A stretch of 64,000 nucleotides of DNA, taken from positions 2,914,001 to 2,978,000 of the forward strand of contig NZ_LOAJ01000001.1 of the NCBI RefSeq assembly GCF_001542905.1, written 5' to 3'. Position numbers and translations under genes: made by a program. This document shows, in pieces, positions 25,901-34,256 of the stretch; the first letter of the stretch is position 1, and every line of letters starts with the position of its first letter. Below the pieces are notes generated by a model. It worked only from the letters and a program-made list of their open reading frames with translations. It made no database searches and had not been told where the DNA came from. Origin of the DNA: Halorubrum aethiopicum. GTDB lineage: Archaea > Halobacteriota > Halobacteria > Halobacteriales > Haloferacaceae.

Positions 25901-26175
25901 GGTGGCGCGCCGGTGAGCGGTCGCCGCAGGCGACCGCGAACCCGACCGCGAGGGACGCCACGAGCGCTTGAAAAGCGCGAGTGGCGAGGCTGGGGAGGCG
26001 TGAGGTGCGGTGCTATGCGGGGCGGGGTGGGACTCAAAGGGGCAGCCGGGAGGCGGGCGCAGGCGACGTAAGCACCGCAACGAAGGAGCGATAGCGACTG
26101 AGTGAGGAGCGCAACGAGCGTGCGCCCGCCTCCCGGCTGGGGCTTTGGACGTGTTCACCGCGCCAGCAACCTCGT
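25901..26175 (+). repeat. structured repeat element, copy A
   Basis: First of three copies. It begins GCGGTGGCGCGCC and ends TTCACCGCGCCAGCAAC. Stem 1: 25917-25925 pairs with 25929-25937 (nine bases, loop gca). Stem 2: GCCAC 25957-25961 pairs with GTGGC 25981-25985, with an inner GCGCTT/AAGCGC pair (loop gaa). Conserved block 25989-26042 includes GGGGAGGCGTGAGG and GGGACTCAAAGGGG. Stem 3: 26043-26061 pairs perfectly with 26121-26139 (19 bases), flanked by CAAAG and CTTTG that can also pair across GGG/GGG. Stem sequences differ from copies B and C while pairing is kept. No open reading frame worth calling. Confidence 0.88.
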
Positions 26176-26305
26176 ATAGCCGAGCGGCCGGGGTTTTGGC
26201 GGTGTCGTCCGTAGTCTTCTCTACTGTTTCGTACTACCGAACGACTGGATTTCGTAGATGCTGTTCGCCCCGGAAACCCCGCCCGAACGCTTCGATCGAG
26301 CGTCC

Positions 26306-26650
26306 TCAGACGTCGACGTACGGCTCCCACCCCTCCCACCGGAGGAGGTTCTCGGCGCGGTCGGCGTCCGCGAGCAGGACGTTCCGCCTGGACGGCAGAT
26401 CGTCGTCGGCGATCGATCGGGGGACCGCGAGCGTCCCGCTCGGGACCCCCTCGTCGCCGTCGACCGGGATGTGGCCCGCGTCGAGTTTCATCACCAGCGG
26501 CGCGTCGAGTCGCTCGATCCCCTCGCCGTCCGCGTACAGCTGCTCGTTGACCCGCTCGTGGTCGGCCCGCTGGATGGCGGCCCGGTCGCCGTCGTGGGGC
26601 TCCACGTACAGTTCGCCCAGGTAGTATCCGCTCGAGAAGCGTTCGAACAT
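26306..26650 (-). CDS. conserved haloarchaeal protein (DUF5802-like)
   Basis: A 114-residue acidic protein beginning M-F-E-R-F-S-S-G-Y-Y-L-G-E-L-Y-V, which I associate with a haloarchaeal family named DUF5802 (from memory, not searched). It has no membrane segment or recognised motif. The start at 26650 is favoured over an ATG ten codons upstream because a TATA-like CTTATATG lies at about 26679-26686, roughly 30 bases before it; the upstream ATG would overlap the box. The gene is flanked by repeat copies A and B in opposite orientation. Confidence 0.75.
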   Translation of the reverse strand: MFERFSSGYYLGELYVEPHDGDRAAIQRADHERVNEQLYADGEGIERLDAPLVMKLDAGHIPVDGDEGVPSGTLAVPRSIADDDLPSRRNVLLADADRAENLLRWEGWEPYVDV

Positions 26651-26678
26651 TCTGTGCGTGCTAACCTCTGCCACGATC

Positions 26679-26688
26679 ACATATAAGC
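26679..26688 (-). promoter_or_regulatory. TATA-like box, CGCTTATATG
   Basis: On the minus strand about 30 bases before the ATG at 26650; this decides the start of that gene. Confidence 0.6.
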
Positions 26689-26821
26689 GTTACTCGCGAA
26701 TGAACGATCCTGATACTCGTCGGGTGACGACGACACGAGAGGCGGTGTCCGGATCTCGGTTAGTCGATGGTTCATCGTGCCAGCACGGAGAACACCGACA
26801 AAAATCTCGGCCAGGAGTATA

Positions 26822-27174
26822 CGCAGTTGCTAGCGCGGTGAACACGTCCAAAGCCCCAGTCGCGAGGACTCGGGGGCACCGGAAGTCGGTCGTCTCGTTT
26901 CACTCGACGCTGCGACTTCCGAGGTCTCGTTCGCTTCGCTCACGAGACCCTCGCTGCGCTCCTCGGTCGTTCGTTTCACTCACTCCCTGTGGTGCTTACG
27001 TCGGCCGCCGTCGTCCTCGCGACTGCCCCTTTGAGTCCCCCCGCCCGACCGCAACCGCCACGCAACCGCAGCCTCACGCCTCCCCAGCCTCGCTGCTCGC
27101 GCTCTTCGAGCGCTCGCAGCGTCCCTCGCGGTCGGGTTCGCGGGCCTCTGGCCCGCTCACCGGCGCGCCACCGC
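26822..27174 (-). repeat. structured repeat element, copy B
   Basis: Second copy, inverted relative to A. Stem 1: 27140-27146 with 27150-27156 (GCGGGCC, loop of three). Stem 2: GCTGC/GCAGC at 27092-27096 and 27116-27120 with an inner GCGCTC/GAGCGC hairpin, loop gaa. Conserved block includes GGGACTCAAAGGGGCAG read on the minus strand. Stem 3: 26857-26869 with 27013-27025 (13 bases, CAGTCGCGAGGAC). The region enclosed by stem 3 is longer than in A and holds a further GGAAGTCG/CGACTTCC hairpin. The distal block reads TTCACCGCGCTAGCAAC. Confidence 0.88.
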
Positions 27175-27202
27175 CCGGATCGGTTCACGGAGGTCTCGAT
27201 CG

Positions 27203-28177
27203 TTATTCCTTTTCGCCCTCGGAGTGACGCGCGACCTCGTGCCGCCCGAAGCCGTAGCGCAGCCGGTTTGCGAGCCGTCGCGAGAACCGGCCCTCGTTGC
27301 GCGAGTCGAACCGCTCGGCGAGCGCCCCGTAGATGAGCGGAACGGGAACCTCCTGCTCGAGCGCCTCCTCGACGGTCCAGGTCCCGGTCGACCCGCCCGC
27401 GACGTGGTCGGCGACGTCGCCGAGGTCGTTGCCCTCCTCGCGGAACGCCTCCTCGCAGAGCTCGAGCAGCCACGACCGGATCACCGCGCCGTTGTTCCAG
27501 GTGCGGGCTATCGACTCCATCTCGAGGTCGTACCGGCCCTCCGCGAGCAGCTCGAACCCCTCGCCGTACGCCTGCATCAGCGCGTACTCCACCCCGTTGT
27601 GAACCATCTTCACGTAGTGGCCCGAGCCGGACTCGCCCATCCGGTCGTGGCCGTCGGGACCGGTCGCGACCGCGTCGAGGACGGGCACCATCGCCTCGTA
27701 CGCCCACTCGGGACCGCCGACCATCAGGGAGAAGCCCTCCTCGGCGCTCGCGGGCCCGCCGGAGGTCCCGCAGTCGAGGTAGGCGGCGTCCGTGGCCTCG
27801 GCGCGGCGGACCGACGCCTCGAAGTGGGAGTTGCCGCCGTCGACGACCACGTCCTCCTCCCCGAGGTGCGGCTCGAGGTCCGCGAGCGTGGCGTCGACCG
27901 CGTCGCCCGCGGGCACCATGAGCCAGATCCGCTTGCCGTCGCTCTCGTCCGGGCCGCCTCCGTCCTCGACATCCGGCCCGGCTCCGTCTCCCCCGTCCGA
28001 CCCGTCGAGCCGGTCACAGAGGTCTGCGACGGAGTCCGCGGGCTCCGCGCCCGCCTCCGCGGCGGCCGCCGTCGCCTCCGCCGAGAGGTCGAACGCGACC
28101 ACGTCGTGGCCCGCCGCGAGGCTCCGGTCGACGACGATCCGCCCCATCCGCCCGAGTCCGATGACGCCGAGTTCCAT
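27203..28177 (-). CDS. gnd: 6-phosphogluconate dehydrogenase (decarboxylating), GndA/YqeC-type
   Basis: Oxidises 6-phosphogluconate to ribulose 5-phosphate in the oxidative pentose phosphate pathway, which operates in haloarchaea. The 324-residue protein has the Rossmann motif G-V-I-G-L-G-R-M-G at 4-12, the substrate signature L-D-C-G-T-S-G-G-P near 133-141, catalytic lysine in H-Y-V-K-M-V-H-N-G near 184-192, and an all-helical C-terminal half. A Gly/Asp-rich insert (residues 60-82) is halophile-specific. Length fits the short 6PGDH class (about 300 residues) rather than the 470-residue form. Confidence 0.93.
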   Translation of the reverse strand: MELGVIGLGRMGRIVVDRSLAAGHDVVAFDLSAEATAAAAEAGAEPADSVADLCDRLDGSDGGDGAGPDVEDGGGPDESDGKRIWLMVPAGDAVDATLADLEPHLGEEDVVVDGGNSHFEASVRRAEATDAAYLDCGTSGGPASAEEGFSLMVGGPEWAYEAMVPVLDAVATGPDGHDRMGESGSGHYVKMVHNGVEYALMQAYGEGFELLAEGRYDLEMESIARTWNNGAVIRSWLLELCEEAFREEGNDLGDVADHVAGGSTGTWTVEEALEQEVPVPLIYGALAERFDSRNEGRFSRRLANRLRYGFGRHEVARHSEGEKE

Positions 28178-28249
28178 GCGCGAGGGGTCGCCGCCGCCCG
28201 CCCTAGTGGTTCCGGTTCGCCGGGGCGGTCCCTCCGGCCGAGCGACGCG

Positions 28250-29464
28250 TCAGGCCTCGCTCTCGCCGAGGTGCGCCCGCAGGGTGTCGACGTCCTTGTT
28301 GCCCGCGCCCGTGTTCAGGAGGACGACGGTGTCGTCGGGGCCGAACTCGCCGGACTCCGCGAGCGCGAACGCCCCCGACGCCGCCGCCGCGCACGTCGCG
28401 CCGACCTCCAGACCCTCCTCGCGGGCGACCGTGATCGCGGCGTCGAGGATCTCCCGGTCGGTCGTCGCGACCGCGCCGCCGTCGGACTCGCGGATCGCCT
28501 CGAGGATCAGCGGGCTCGCGCCCGGATCGGGGATCGCGATCCCGTTACAGGCGGTGTCGACCTCGTCGTCCGCGAGCGGCTCGTGGCGGTCCGCGCCCGC
28601 CTCGTAGGCGTCGACGACCGGCGCACACCCCGCCGCCTGCGCCGCGTACATCGGGACGAGGTCGTCGCTCCAGCCGAGCGCGCGGGCCTCGCGGGCCGCC
28701 TTGTGCATCCCGACGAGCCCGACGCCGCCGCCGGTCGGGTAGACGACCGCGTCGGGGGCCTCCCAGTCGAGCTGCTCTAGGAGCTCCAGCGCCATCGTCT
28801 TCTTCCCCTCGTGGCGGTACGGCGTGACGAACGTCTTCGTCGAGTACCAGTCGGGGTGGTCCTCCATCGCCGCGGCGTAAGCCCGGCCGGCGTCGCCGAT
28901 CTGCGAGTTGCCGCCGACAGGGTCGGTCACGGTGAGGTCCGCGCCGTGGACCTCCGTCATCGCCTTCTGGGTGAACCCCGCCCGCGACGGGAGGAAGACG
29001 TGCGCGTCGAGGTCGGCGCGGGCCGCGTACGCCGCGGCCGCCTGCCCCGCGTTGCCGGCGCTGTTCAGCGCCACCTCGCTCGCGCCGTGCTCGCGCGCCG
29101 CGGTCATCGCGAGCGACTGCCCGCGATCCTTGAACGTCCCCGTCGGGTTCGCGCCTTCGTCCTTCAGAAGCACCCGGCCGACGCCCATCGCCTCCGCGAG
29201 CGCCGGACACTCGACGAGCGGGGTGTCCCCCTCCCCGAGCGTCACCGCGGCCTCGCGGGTGAACGGCAGCAGCTCCTCGTAGCGCCACATCGACTCGCCG
29301 GGGCGGCGCTCCAGCTCCGCCGGCGTCAACTCGACCCGGTCGAGGTCGTAGCTCGGGTCCAAGATTCCGTCACAGTCCGGACAGCGGTGGGTGGCCGTCG
29401 CGGCGTCGAACGTCTCCCCGCAGTCGACACACGAGAGCCCCTCGAAGGCGTCGGTGGTCTCCAT
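28250..29464 (-). CDS. thrC: threonine synthase
   Basis: PLP enzyme converting O-phosphohomoserine to threonine. The 404-residue protein starts with a zinc ribbon (C12, C15, C28, C31: C-V-D-C and C-P-D-C), as in archaeal threonine synthases, then the fold-II core with N-P-T-G-T-F-K-D-R-G carrying PLP lysine K112, a glycine-rich phosphate loop (N-S-A-G-N-A-G-Q-A-A) and P-T-G-G-G-V-G-L. Seventy-two bases downstream of its stop the gnd gene begins on the same strand; operon membership is uncertain. Confidence 0.93.
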   Translation of the reverse strand: METTDAFEGLSCVDCGETFDAATATHRCPDCDGILDPSYDLDRVELTPAELERRPGESMWRYEELLPFTREAAVTLGEGDTPLVECPALAEAMGVGRVLLKDEGANPTGTFKDRGQSLAMTAAREHGASEVALNSAGNAGQAAAAYAARADLDAHVFLPSRAGFTQKAMTEVHGADLTVTDPVGGNSQIGDAGRAYAAAMEDHPDWYSTKTFVTPYRHEGKKTMALELLEQLDWEAPDAVVYPTGGGVGLVGMHKAAREARALGWSDDLVPMYAAQAAGCAPVVDAYEAGADRHEPLADDEVDTACNGIAIPDPGASPLILEAIRESDGGAVATTDREILDAAITVAREEGLEVGATCAAAASGAFALAESGEFGPDDTVVLLNTGAGNKDVDTLRAHLGESEA

Positions 29465-29554
29465 GCGCGGGGATCACACACCGGGGGACTTCGCTCCATC
29501 GGTCGACGAAGGTCGCCGTCGAACCGGGAACTCGATCCCCGATCGGCTCGGGGA

Positions 29555-30805
29555 TCAGTCCTCGACCGGCTCGGGGATCACGTCGGCCGCGGCGAGGTCG
29601 GCGAGGTCCTCGTCGGCGTAGCCGTACTCCTGGAGGACCTCCTCGGTGTGTTCGCCGAGCATGGGCGGGTGTCGGCGGACCGTCACGGGCGTCCGCGAGA
29701 ACTTCATCGGCGATCCGGGCACCTCCACGGTGCCGACCTCCGGGTGATCGATCTCCAGGCGCATGTCGCGCGCCTCGATCTGCGGGTCGTCGAACAGCTC
29801 TTCCATGTCGCGGACGTGGCTCGCGGGCACGTCGTGGCTGGTGAGCGTCTCGACGGCCTCCTCCGTCGTCATCGCGCCGAACTCCGCTTCGAGCTCCGCG
29901 TCGAGCGCGTCGCGGTTCCGCACGCGCTTCTCGTTGACCTCGAACCGCTCGTCGGCAAGCAGGTCCGGCCGATCGAGCGCGTCGCAGAGCCGCGGCCAGA
30001 AGGAGTCCGCCGAACAGCCGACGACGACGTAGTCGTCCGCCGTCTCGTACGCCTGGTACGGCGCGATGTTCGGGTGTTTGCTCCCCATCCGTCCAGGCGG
30101 GTCGCCGCTCGCGAAGTAGTTCGCCGCCATGTAGCTCATCCAGGCCGCCTGCCCGTCGAGCAGGCTCACGTCGATCTTCTGGCCCGTGCCGTCGCCGAGC
30201 TCGCGTTCGAGCAGGGCGGCCAGGATCGCCTGGGTGGCGTACATCCCCGCGCCGATGTCCGCGAGCGCGACGCCGACCCGGACCGGCGGCCCGTCCTCGA
30301 CGCCCGTGATCGACATCAGTCCGCCCTTCGCCTGCATCACGATGTCGTACGCGGGCGCGTCGCGGTCGGGCCCCCACTCGCCGTACCCGGAGAGGCCGCA
30401 GTAGATGATCTCCGGGTTCTCCTCGGCGAGGTCGGGGTAGTCGAGCCCCCACTCCGCGGTCTTGCCCACCCGGAAGTTCTCGACGACGATGTCGGCCTCG
30501 CGGGCGAGGTCGCGGAACACGTCCCGTCCCTCCTCGCTCGCGAGGTTCAACACGACCGACCGCTTGTTCCGGTTGACGCTGGAGTAGTAGGCACCCTGCG
30601 CGTTCTCGCCCTCGCCGAACGCCGGCGGGACCCACGTCCGCGTCTGGTCGCCAACCCCGGGTCGCTCGATCTTGATCACGTCGGCCCCGAGGTCGCCGAG
30701 CTGCATCGTACAGAACGGTCCCACGAGCACGCGGGAGGCGTCGAGCACCGTGACGCCGTCCAGCGGCCCGGTGTCTCCCGACGGGTCGCGCGCCTCACCG
30801 ACCAT
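29555..30805 (-). CDS. class III acyl-CoA transferase (CaiB/BaiF family)
   Basis: A 416-residue class III CoA transferase. Typical features are L-D-G-V-T-V-L-D-A-S-R-V-L at the start, G-A-D-V-I-K-I-E-R-P, K-R-S-V-V-L-N-L, and the catalytic aspartate in V-A-L-A-D-I-G-A-G. Such enzymes move CoA between carboxylic acids, for example in succinyl-CoA-dependent activation of mesaconate, malate or carnitine; the substrate here is unknown. An earlier in-frame ATG near 30892 would add a short Cys-containing extension but overlaps the divergent promoter; 30805 is supported by a minus-strand CTTTATG at 30851-30857. Confidence 0.88.
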   Translation of the reverse strand: MVGEARDPSGDTGPLDGVTVLDASRVLVGPFCTMQLGDLGADVIKIERPGVGDQTRTWVPPAFGEGENAQGAYYSSVNRNKRSVVLNLASEEGRDVFRDLAREADIVVENFRVGKTAEWGLDYPDLAEENPEIIYCGLSGYGEWGPDRDAPAYDIVMQAKGGLMSITGVEDGPPVRVGVALADIGAGMYATQAILAALLERELGDGTGQKIDVSLLDGQAAWMSYMAANYFASGDPPGRMGSKHPNIAPYQAYETADDYVVVGCSADSFWPRLCDALDRPDLLADERFEVNEKRVRNRDALDAELEAEFGAMTTEEAVETLTSHDVPASHVRDMEELFDDPQIEARDMRLEIDHPEVGTVEVPGSPMKFSRTPVTVRRHPPMLGEHTEEVLQEYGYADEDLADLAAADVIPEPVED

Positions 30806-30893
30806 GGTTGCCTCGCATTCCTCGCATACGCGCACCTCCGAGCCGACCGGCATAAAGCCCTCGTCGCCGGCCCCGGTGGCCGAGTCGGTAACC

Positions 30894-30900
30894 ATTAACT
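30894..30900 (+). promoter_or_regulatory. TATA-like box, ATTAACT
   Basis: About 26 bases before the ATG at 30923. Confidence 0.5.
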
Positions 30901-30922
30901 CGTCGGGGGAGACAGGCGGAGT

Positions 30923-31720
30923 ATGGACCTCGAAATCGAGGGCAACGTGGCGCTGACGACGGCGTCCAGCGACGGGCTCGGAAACGCTGCCGCGACCGCG
31001 CTCGCCCGCGAGGGCGTCAACGTCGTGATCAACGGCCGCGACGGGGACCGACTCGACGCGGCCGCCGAGGAGCTGCGCGAGGAGGCCGCGGGCGACGCGC
31101 GGATCCACCCCGTCCAGGGCGACCTGACGGCGGAGGAGGACGTGGTCGGCCTCGTCGACGAGACGCTCGAGGAGTTCGGCCGCTTGGACCACCTCGTCAC
31201 CTCCGCGGGCGGCCCGCCGTCGGGCCCGTTCCTGGAGACCGACGACGACGACTGGTATCACGCGTACGACCTGCTCGTGATGAGCGTCGTCCGGCTCTGC
31301 CGCGAGGCGGCCGACCCGCTGCGCGAGGGCGACGGCGGCACCATCGTCAACGTCGCCTCCCGGTCGGTGAAGGAGGCCATCGACGGGCTCGTCCTCTCGA
31401 ACTCCGTCCGCATGAGCGTGATCGGCCTGGAGAAGACGCTCTCGAAGGAGCTCGCGCCCGACGTGCGCGCCAACGCCGTCCTCCCCGGCCCCCACGAGAC
31501 GAGCCGGATCGAGGACCTCGTGAACCAGGCCGTCGAGCGCGGCGAGTACGACACCTACGAGGAGGGGCTCGCCGCCTGGGGCGAGGGAATACCGGTCGAG
31601 CGCATCGGCGACCCGATGGAGCTCGGCAACACCGCCGCGTTCCTCTCCTCGCCGAAGTCGGGGTACATCAACGGCCAGTCGATCGTCCTCGACGGCGGCG
31701 CGGGAAGCGCGAACCTGTAA
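30923..31720 (+). CDS. short-chain dehydrogenase/reductase with atypical active site
   Basis: A 265-residue SDR with a nucleotide-binding motif T-A-S-S-D-G-L-G-N near 13-20 and N-V-A-S-R-S-V near 143-149. The usual catalytic Y-x3-K is not visible: at its place the sequence reads L-V-L-S-N-S-V-R-M-S-V-I-G-L, so tyrosine is replaced by serine. Subfamilies with this N-S-V-R pattern exist and are annotated as 3-oxoacyl-ACP reductase-like. The C-terminus (G-Y-I-N-G-Q-S-I-V-L-D-G-G) is canonical. Divergent from the CoA transferase, suggesting a shared acyl-CoA role, which is inference. Confidence 0.82.
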   Translation: MDLEIEGNVALTTASSDGLGNAAATALAREGVNVVINGRDGDRLDAAAEELREEAAGDARIHPVQGDLTAEEDVVGLVDETLEEFGRLDHLVTSAGGPPSGPFLETDDDDWYHAYDLLVMSVVRLCREAADPLREGDGGTIVNVASRSVKEAIDGLVLSNSVRMSVIGLEKTLSKELAPDVRANAVLPGPHETSRIEDLVNQAVERGEYDTYEEGLAAWGEGIPVERIGDPMELGNTAAFLSSPKSGYINGQSIVLDGGAGSANL

Positions 31721-31893
31721 CGGCGGCTCGGCGTTCGGTTTCCGGCACGCGGTCGTGACGGCGGTCGCTTCGGCCGCGTCGCTTCACGCGTGCGTCGTCA
31801 TCGGATTTTTAACTCACCGACTCGCTGAACCCGCCGAACTCGTCGGACTCGCCGAACCGATCGGGCGAGCCGAGCGGCGATCCGAAGGCGGAG

Positions 31894-32058
31894 TCAGGCC
31901 GACAGCGTGCTGATCCCGTTTATCTGGACGTACCCGAAGCCGCACTCCGGACACCGCCACTTCGTCTTCTCCCCGAGGTGGAGGGTCGTCGCCGCCGTCC
32001 GGTAGAACGCGTGCGTCTCGCCGCAGTCCGGACAGTCCACGTCCTTTTCGAGCGCCAT
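31894..32058 (-). CDS. small zinc ribbon protein
   Basis: A 54-residue protein with C-P-D-C-G-E-T-H at residues 9-16 and W-R-C-P-E-C-G-F-G-Y near 34-43: a four-cysteine zinc ribbon resembling the DUF7838-type haloarchaeal microproteins. The ATG at 32058 (M-A-L-E-K-D-V) is preferred over one ten codons upstream because it directly precedes the conserved part. Likely a nucleic-acid-binding accessory protein. The 173-base gap upstream of its stop holds only Gly/Ser-like repeats of no clear function. Confidence 0.72.
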   Translation of the reverse strand: MALEKDVDCPDCGETHAFYRTAATTLHLGEKTKWRCPECGFGYVQINGISTLSA

Positions 32059-32136
32059 GTGCGTGTACGGGTCCGGAGCCGGTTTCAAGCTATTGATCCC
32101 GCGGACGATCGGACGGAACGCGGCGACCGACGTCGG

Positions 32137-32535
32137 TCAGACCGCGGTGACCCACGCCTTGTACGTCTCGTCGAGCCCGTACACCTCCCGGAAGGCGCGC
32201 TCGATGAACCCCGCGACGCGGTTCGCGTCCGACCGCGCGGTGACGACCGCGTTCGTGCCCTCGGCCTCCTCCGGCGTCACGAGCTCGTCGATCCGGAACT
32301 CGGGGAACTCGGAGAGGAGGTCCTTCAGACGGTCCAGTTCGTCGTCGGTACAGTCCATGACGAGCTCGGTGCCCGCGAGCTGGATCCACGGGGGGAGTTC
32401 CCCGCCGTCCGTCACGTCGCTGTCGGGGTCGACGTCGACGGTCATCACGTCGCTCGACCGGGCGCGGTGGGCCGCCGCCGCGTCCGCGAACAGCGCCAGC
32501 CGCTCGGACTCGGTGGCGGCGTCGAATCGGGTCAT
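32137..32535 (-). CDS. conserved haloarchaeal protein, unknown function
   Basis: A 132-residue acidic soluble protein. A hydrophobic middle (P-P-W-I-Q-L-A-G-T-E-L-V-M-D-C) and a C-terminal helix (V-A-G-F-I-E-R-A-F-R-E-V-Y-G) are seen, with no catalytic motif recognised. It may form a small alpha/beta domain. It is 48 bases downstream of the coiled-coil protein gene on the same strand. Confidence 0.65.
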   Translation of the reverse strand: MTRFDAATESERLALFADAAAAHRARSSDVMTVDVDPDSDVTDGGELPPWIQLAGTELVMDCTDDELDRLKDLLSEFPEFRIDELVTPEEAEGTNAVVTARSDANRVAGFIERAFREVYGLDETYKAWVTAV

Positions 32536-32583
32536 GTCGTCGTCTCGTCGCCCTCGCGACTTAAACTGCCGCGGTCGGCGGGG

Positions 32584-33780
32584 CTACCGCTCCGTCTCGG
32601 CGAGCACGTCGTCGACGAGCGCGAGCGTCCGCTCCGTCTCGGCGACCCGGTCGTCGATCTCGCCGGAGGCGATCAACGCGAGTCCCTCGTCGTCCAGCGC
32701 GTCGCGCACGACCGCGGCGCGTCGGAGCCGCTCGTACTCCTCGGAGCGCGCGAGGTCGCGGATCGACCGGAGCTCCGCGACCGTCTCGTCGGCGGCGATC
32801 CGCGAGACGAGCGGGATCAGCTCGTCGATCTCGTAGGCCAGCTCGTCGCCCGGTGCGGGCGGCCAGTCGAGCGTCAGCGGCTCCGCGTCGATCCGGTCGA
32901 GGAACGTCCGGTGGACGGCCACCGCGGTCCGGAGCGCGCCCACGTCGTCGACGTAGTGTTCGAGCTTCGAGTTGGAGTAGTCGGCGTACTCGAGGAGGGT
33001 GGGGATCGGCTCCTCGCCGGCGGGGTGCTCGTCGACGTACTCGCGGAGGTCCGCCGGCGGCAGGTCGGCGTCGACGAAGGGGGTCGCGTCCGCGCGCTCG
33101 AGGAAGTCCAAGACGTCGCGGGCCGACTCCGAGGAGTAGAACTCGCGGAACCCCTCGCGGACCGCGTCGTTGTACCCCTCGATCGGCTCGCGGAGCCGCG
33201 AGACGTCGGCGTCGAGGTCGGCGTCGGCCATGTCGGCGATCTCGCGCAGTTCCTCGAGCCGGTCGGCGAGGGCGCGTCGGGCGTCGGTGGCGACCTTCCG
33301 GGCGCGCCGGTACTCGTCGACCGCGTCGTCGCGGTCGGAGAGCAGCTCGACGTAGTCGCCCGCGGGTTCGAGCGCCTCGCGGGCCGCGGCGAAGTCGGAC
33401 TCGGAGAGCCGGCGCTTGTCGACGGCCTCGTCGGCGGCGGCGAACGCGTCCGCCGCGGGGGTGTCGTCGTCGACGTCGACCGCGTTCGCGAACTCCCCCT
33501 CGAACTGGACGTACGAGCCGAAGTCGCCGGTGCCGACCGCGTCCTCCTCGTACTGGTCGAGCACGCGGTGGGCCCGCCGGTAGGCGTCGGCGGCCGCCTC
33601 CACTCGGTCCCGACCAAGGTCCGCGATGCGCGACTCGAGCCGGGAGAGCTCGTCGTAGCGCTCGCGGAGCTCCGCGGCCGCCTCGCCCGCGGACCGGACG
33701 GCGTCGGGGCTCGAATCGGGGTCGGGATCGGTGCCGCCGTCGGCGACGACCCGCCGGCTCCCGGTCTCGCCGCGAGCCAT
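32584..33780 (-). CDS. helical coiled-coil protein, unknown function
   Basis: A 398-residue, very acidic, almost entirely helical protein rich in Glu, Asp, Arg and Ala (for example A-A-A-E-L-R-E-R-Y-D-E-L-S-R-L-E-S-R-I). Heptad-like patterns near residues 35-80 and 165-210 suggest coiled coils. No catalytic motif is visible; similar haloarchaeal proteins are annotated as DUF7118 (recalled, not searched). The first base of its ATG region overlaps the stop of hisI by one base, so it is translationally coupled to a histidine-pathway gene, although no metabolic link is evident. Confidence 0.7.
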   Translation of the reverse strand: MARGETGSRRVVADGGTDPDPDSSPDAVRSAGEAAAELRERYDELSRLESRIADLGRDRVEAAADAYRRAHRVLDQYEEDAVGTGDFGSYVQFEGEFANAVDVDDDTPAADAFAAADEAVDKRRLSESDFAAAREALEPAGDYVELLSDRDDAVDEYRRARKVATDARRALADRLEELREIADMADADLDADVSRLREPIEGYNDAVREGFREFYSSESARDVLDFLERADATPFVDADLPPADLREYVDEHPAGEEPIPTLLEYADYSNSKLEHYVDDVGALRTAVAVHRTFLDRIDAEPLTLDWPPAPGDELAYEIDELIPLVSRIAADETVAELRSIRDLARSEEYERLRRAAVVRDALDDEGLALIASGEIDDRVAETERTLALVDDVLAETER

Positions 33781-34160
33781 CAGTACACCTCGTCGGGGTC
33801 GAAGACGCGCTCGCCGACGTGCTCGCCGTCGATCGTGCGGTGGAAACACGACCGGTGGCCGGTGTGACACGCGCCGACCGACTGGTCGACGAGGTACAGC
33901 AGCGTGTCCGCGTCGCAGTCGACACGGATCTCCTCGACGGCCTGGGTGTGGCCCGAGGAGCCCCCCTTGTGCCAGAGCTCGTCGCGCGACCGGGAGTAGT
34001 AGTGGGCCTCGCCCGTCTCGCGGGTTCGCTCGAGCGCCTCCGGCGAGACGTACGCGAGCATCAACACCTCGCCGTCCTCGGCGTCCTGTGCGATCGCGGG
34101 GACCAGCCCGTCCTCGCCGAACTCCACCGCCACCTCGGCGTCCGCGTCGGCCTCGCTCAT
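33780..34160 (-). CDS. hisI: phosphoribosyl-AMP cyclohydrolase
   Basis: Third step of histidine biosynthesis: opens the adenine ring of phosphoribosyl-AMP. The 126-residue protein has the metal and catalytic signatures: [10 protein letters not shown] near 80-90 and [12 protein letters not shown] near 98-109, plus S-R-D-E-L-W-H-K-G. It is the stand-alone HisI without the HisE phosphatase domain. Other his genes are not in the window. Its upstream region holds repeat copy C. Confidence 0.95.
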   Translation of the reverse strand: MSEADADAEVAVEFGEDGLVPAIAQDAEDGEVLMLAYVSPEALERTRETGEAHYYSRSRDELWHKGGSSGHTQAVEEIRVDCDADTLLYLVDQSVGACHTGHRSCFHRTIDGEHVGERVFDPDEVY

Positions 34161-34256
34161 ACCTCGCCCGAGGCGGGCCCCTCGAATAGTCCTTGTGTCT
34201 GTTCCCGTCTCGGAGCGCCAGGGGATCGATCAGTACGATCCAAACACCGACCGATC

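Noticed and set aside
26976-27707. Reading frames overlapping repeat copy B and the gnd gene.
   Set aside because: They are Arg/Gly-rich, have no plausible promoter, and cross the paired stems of the element.
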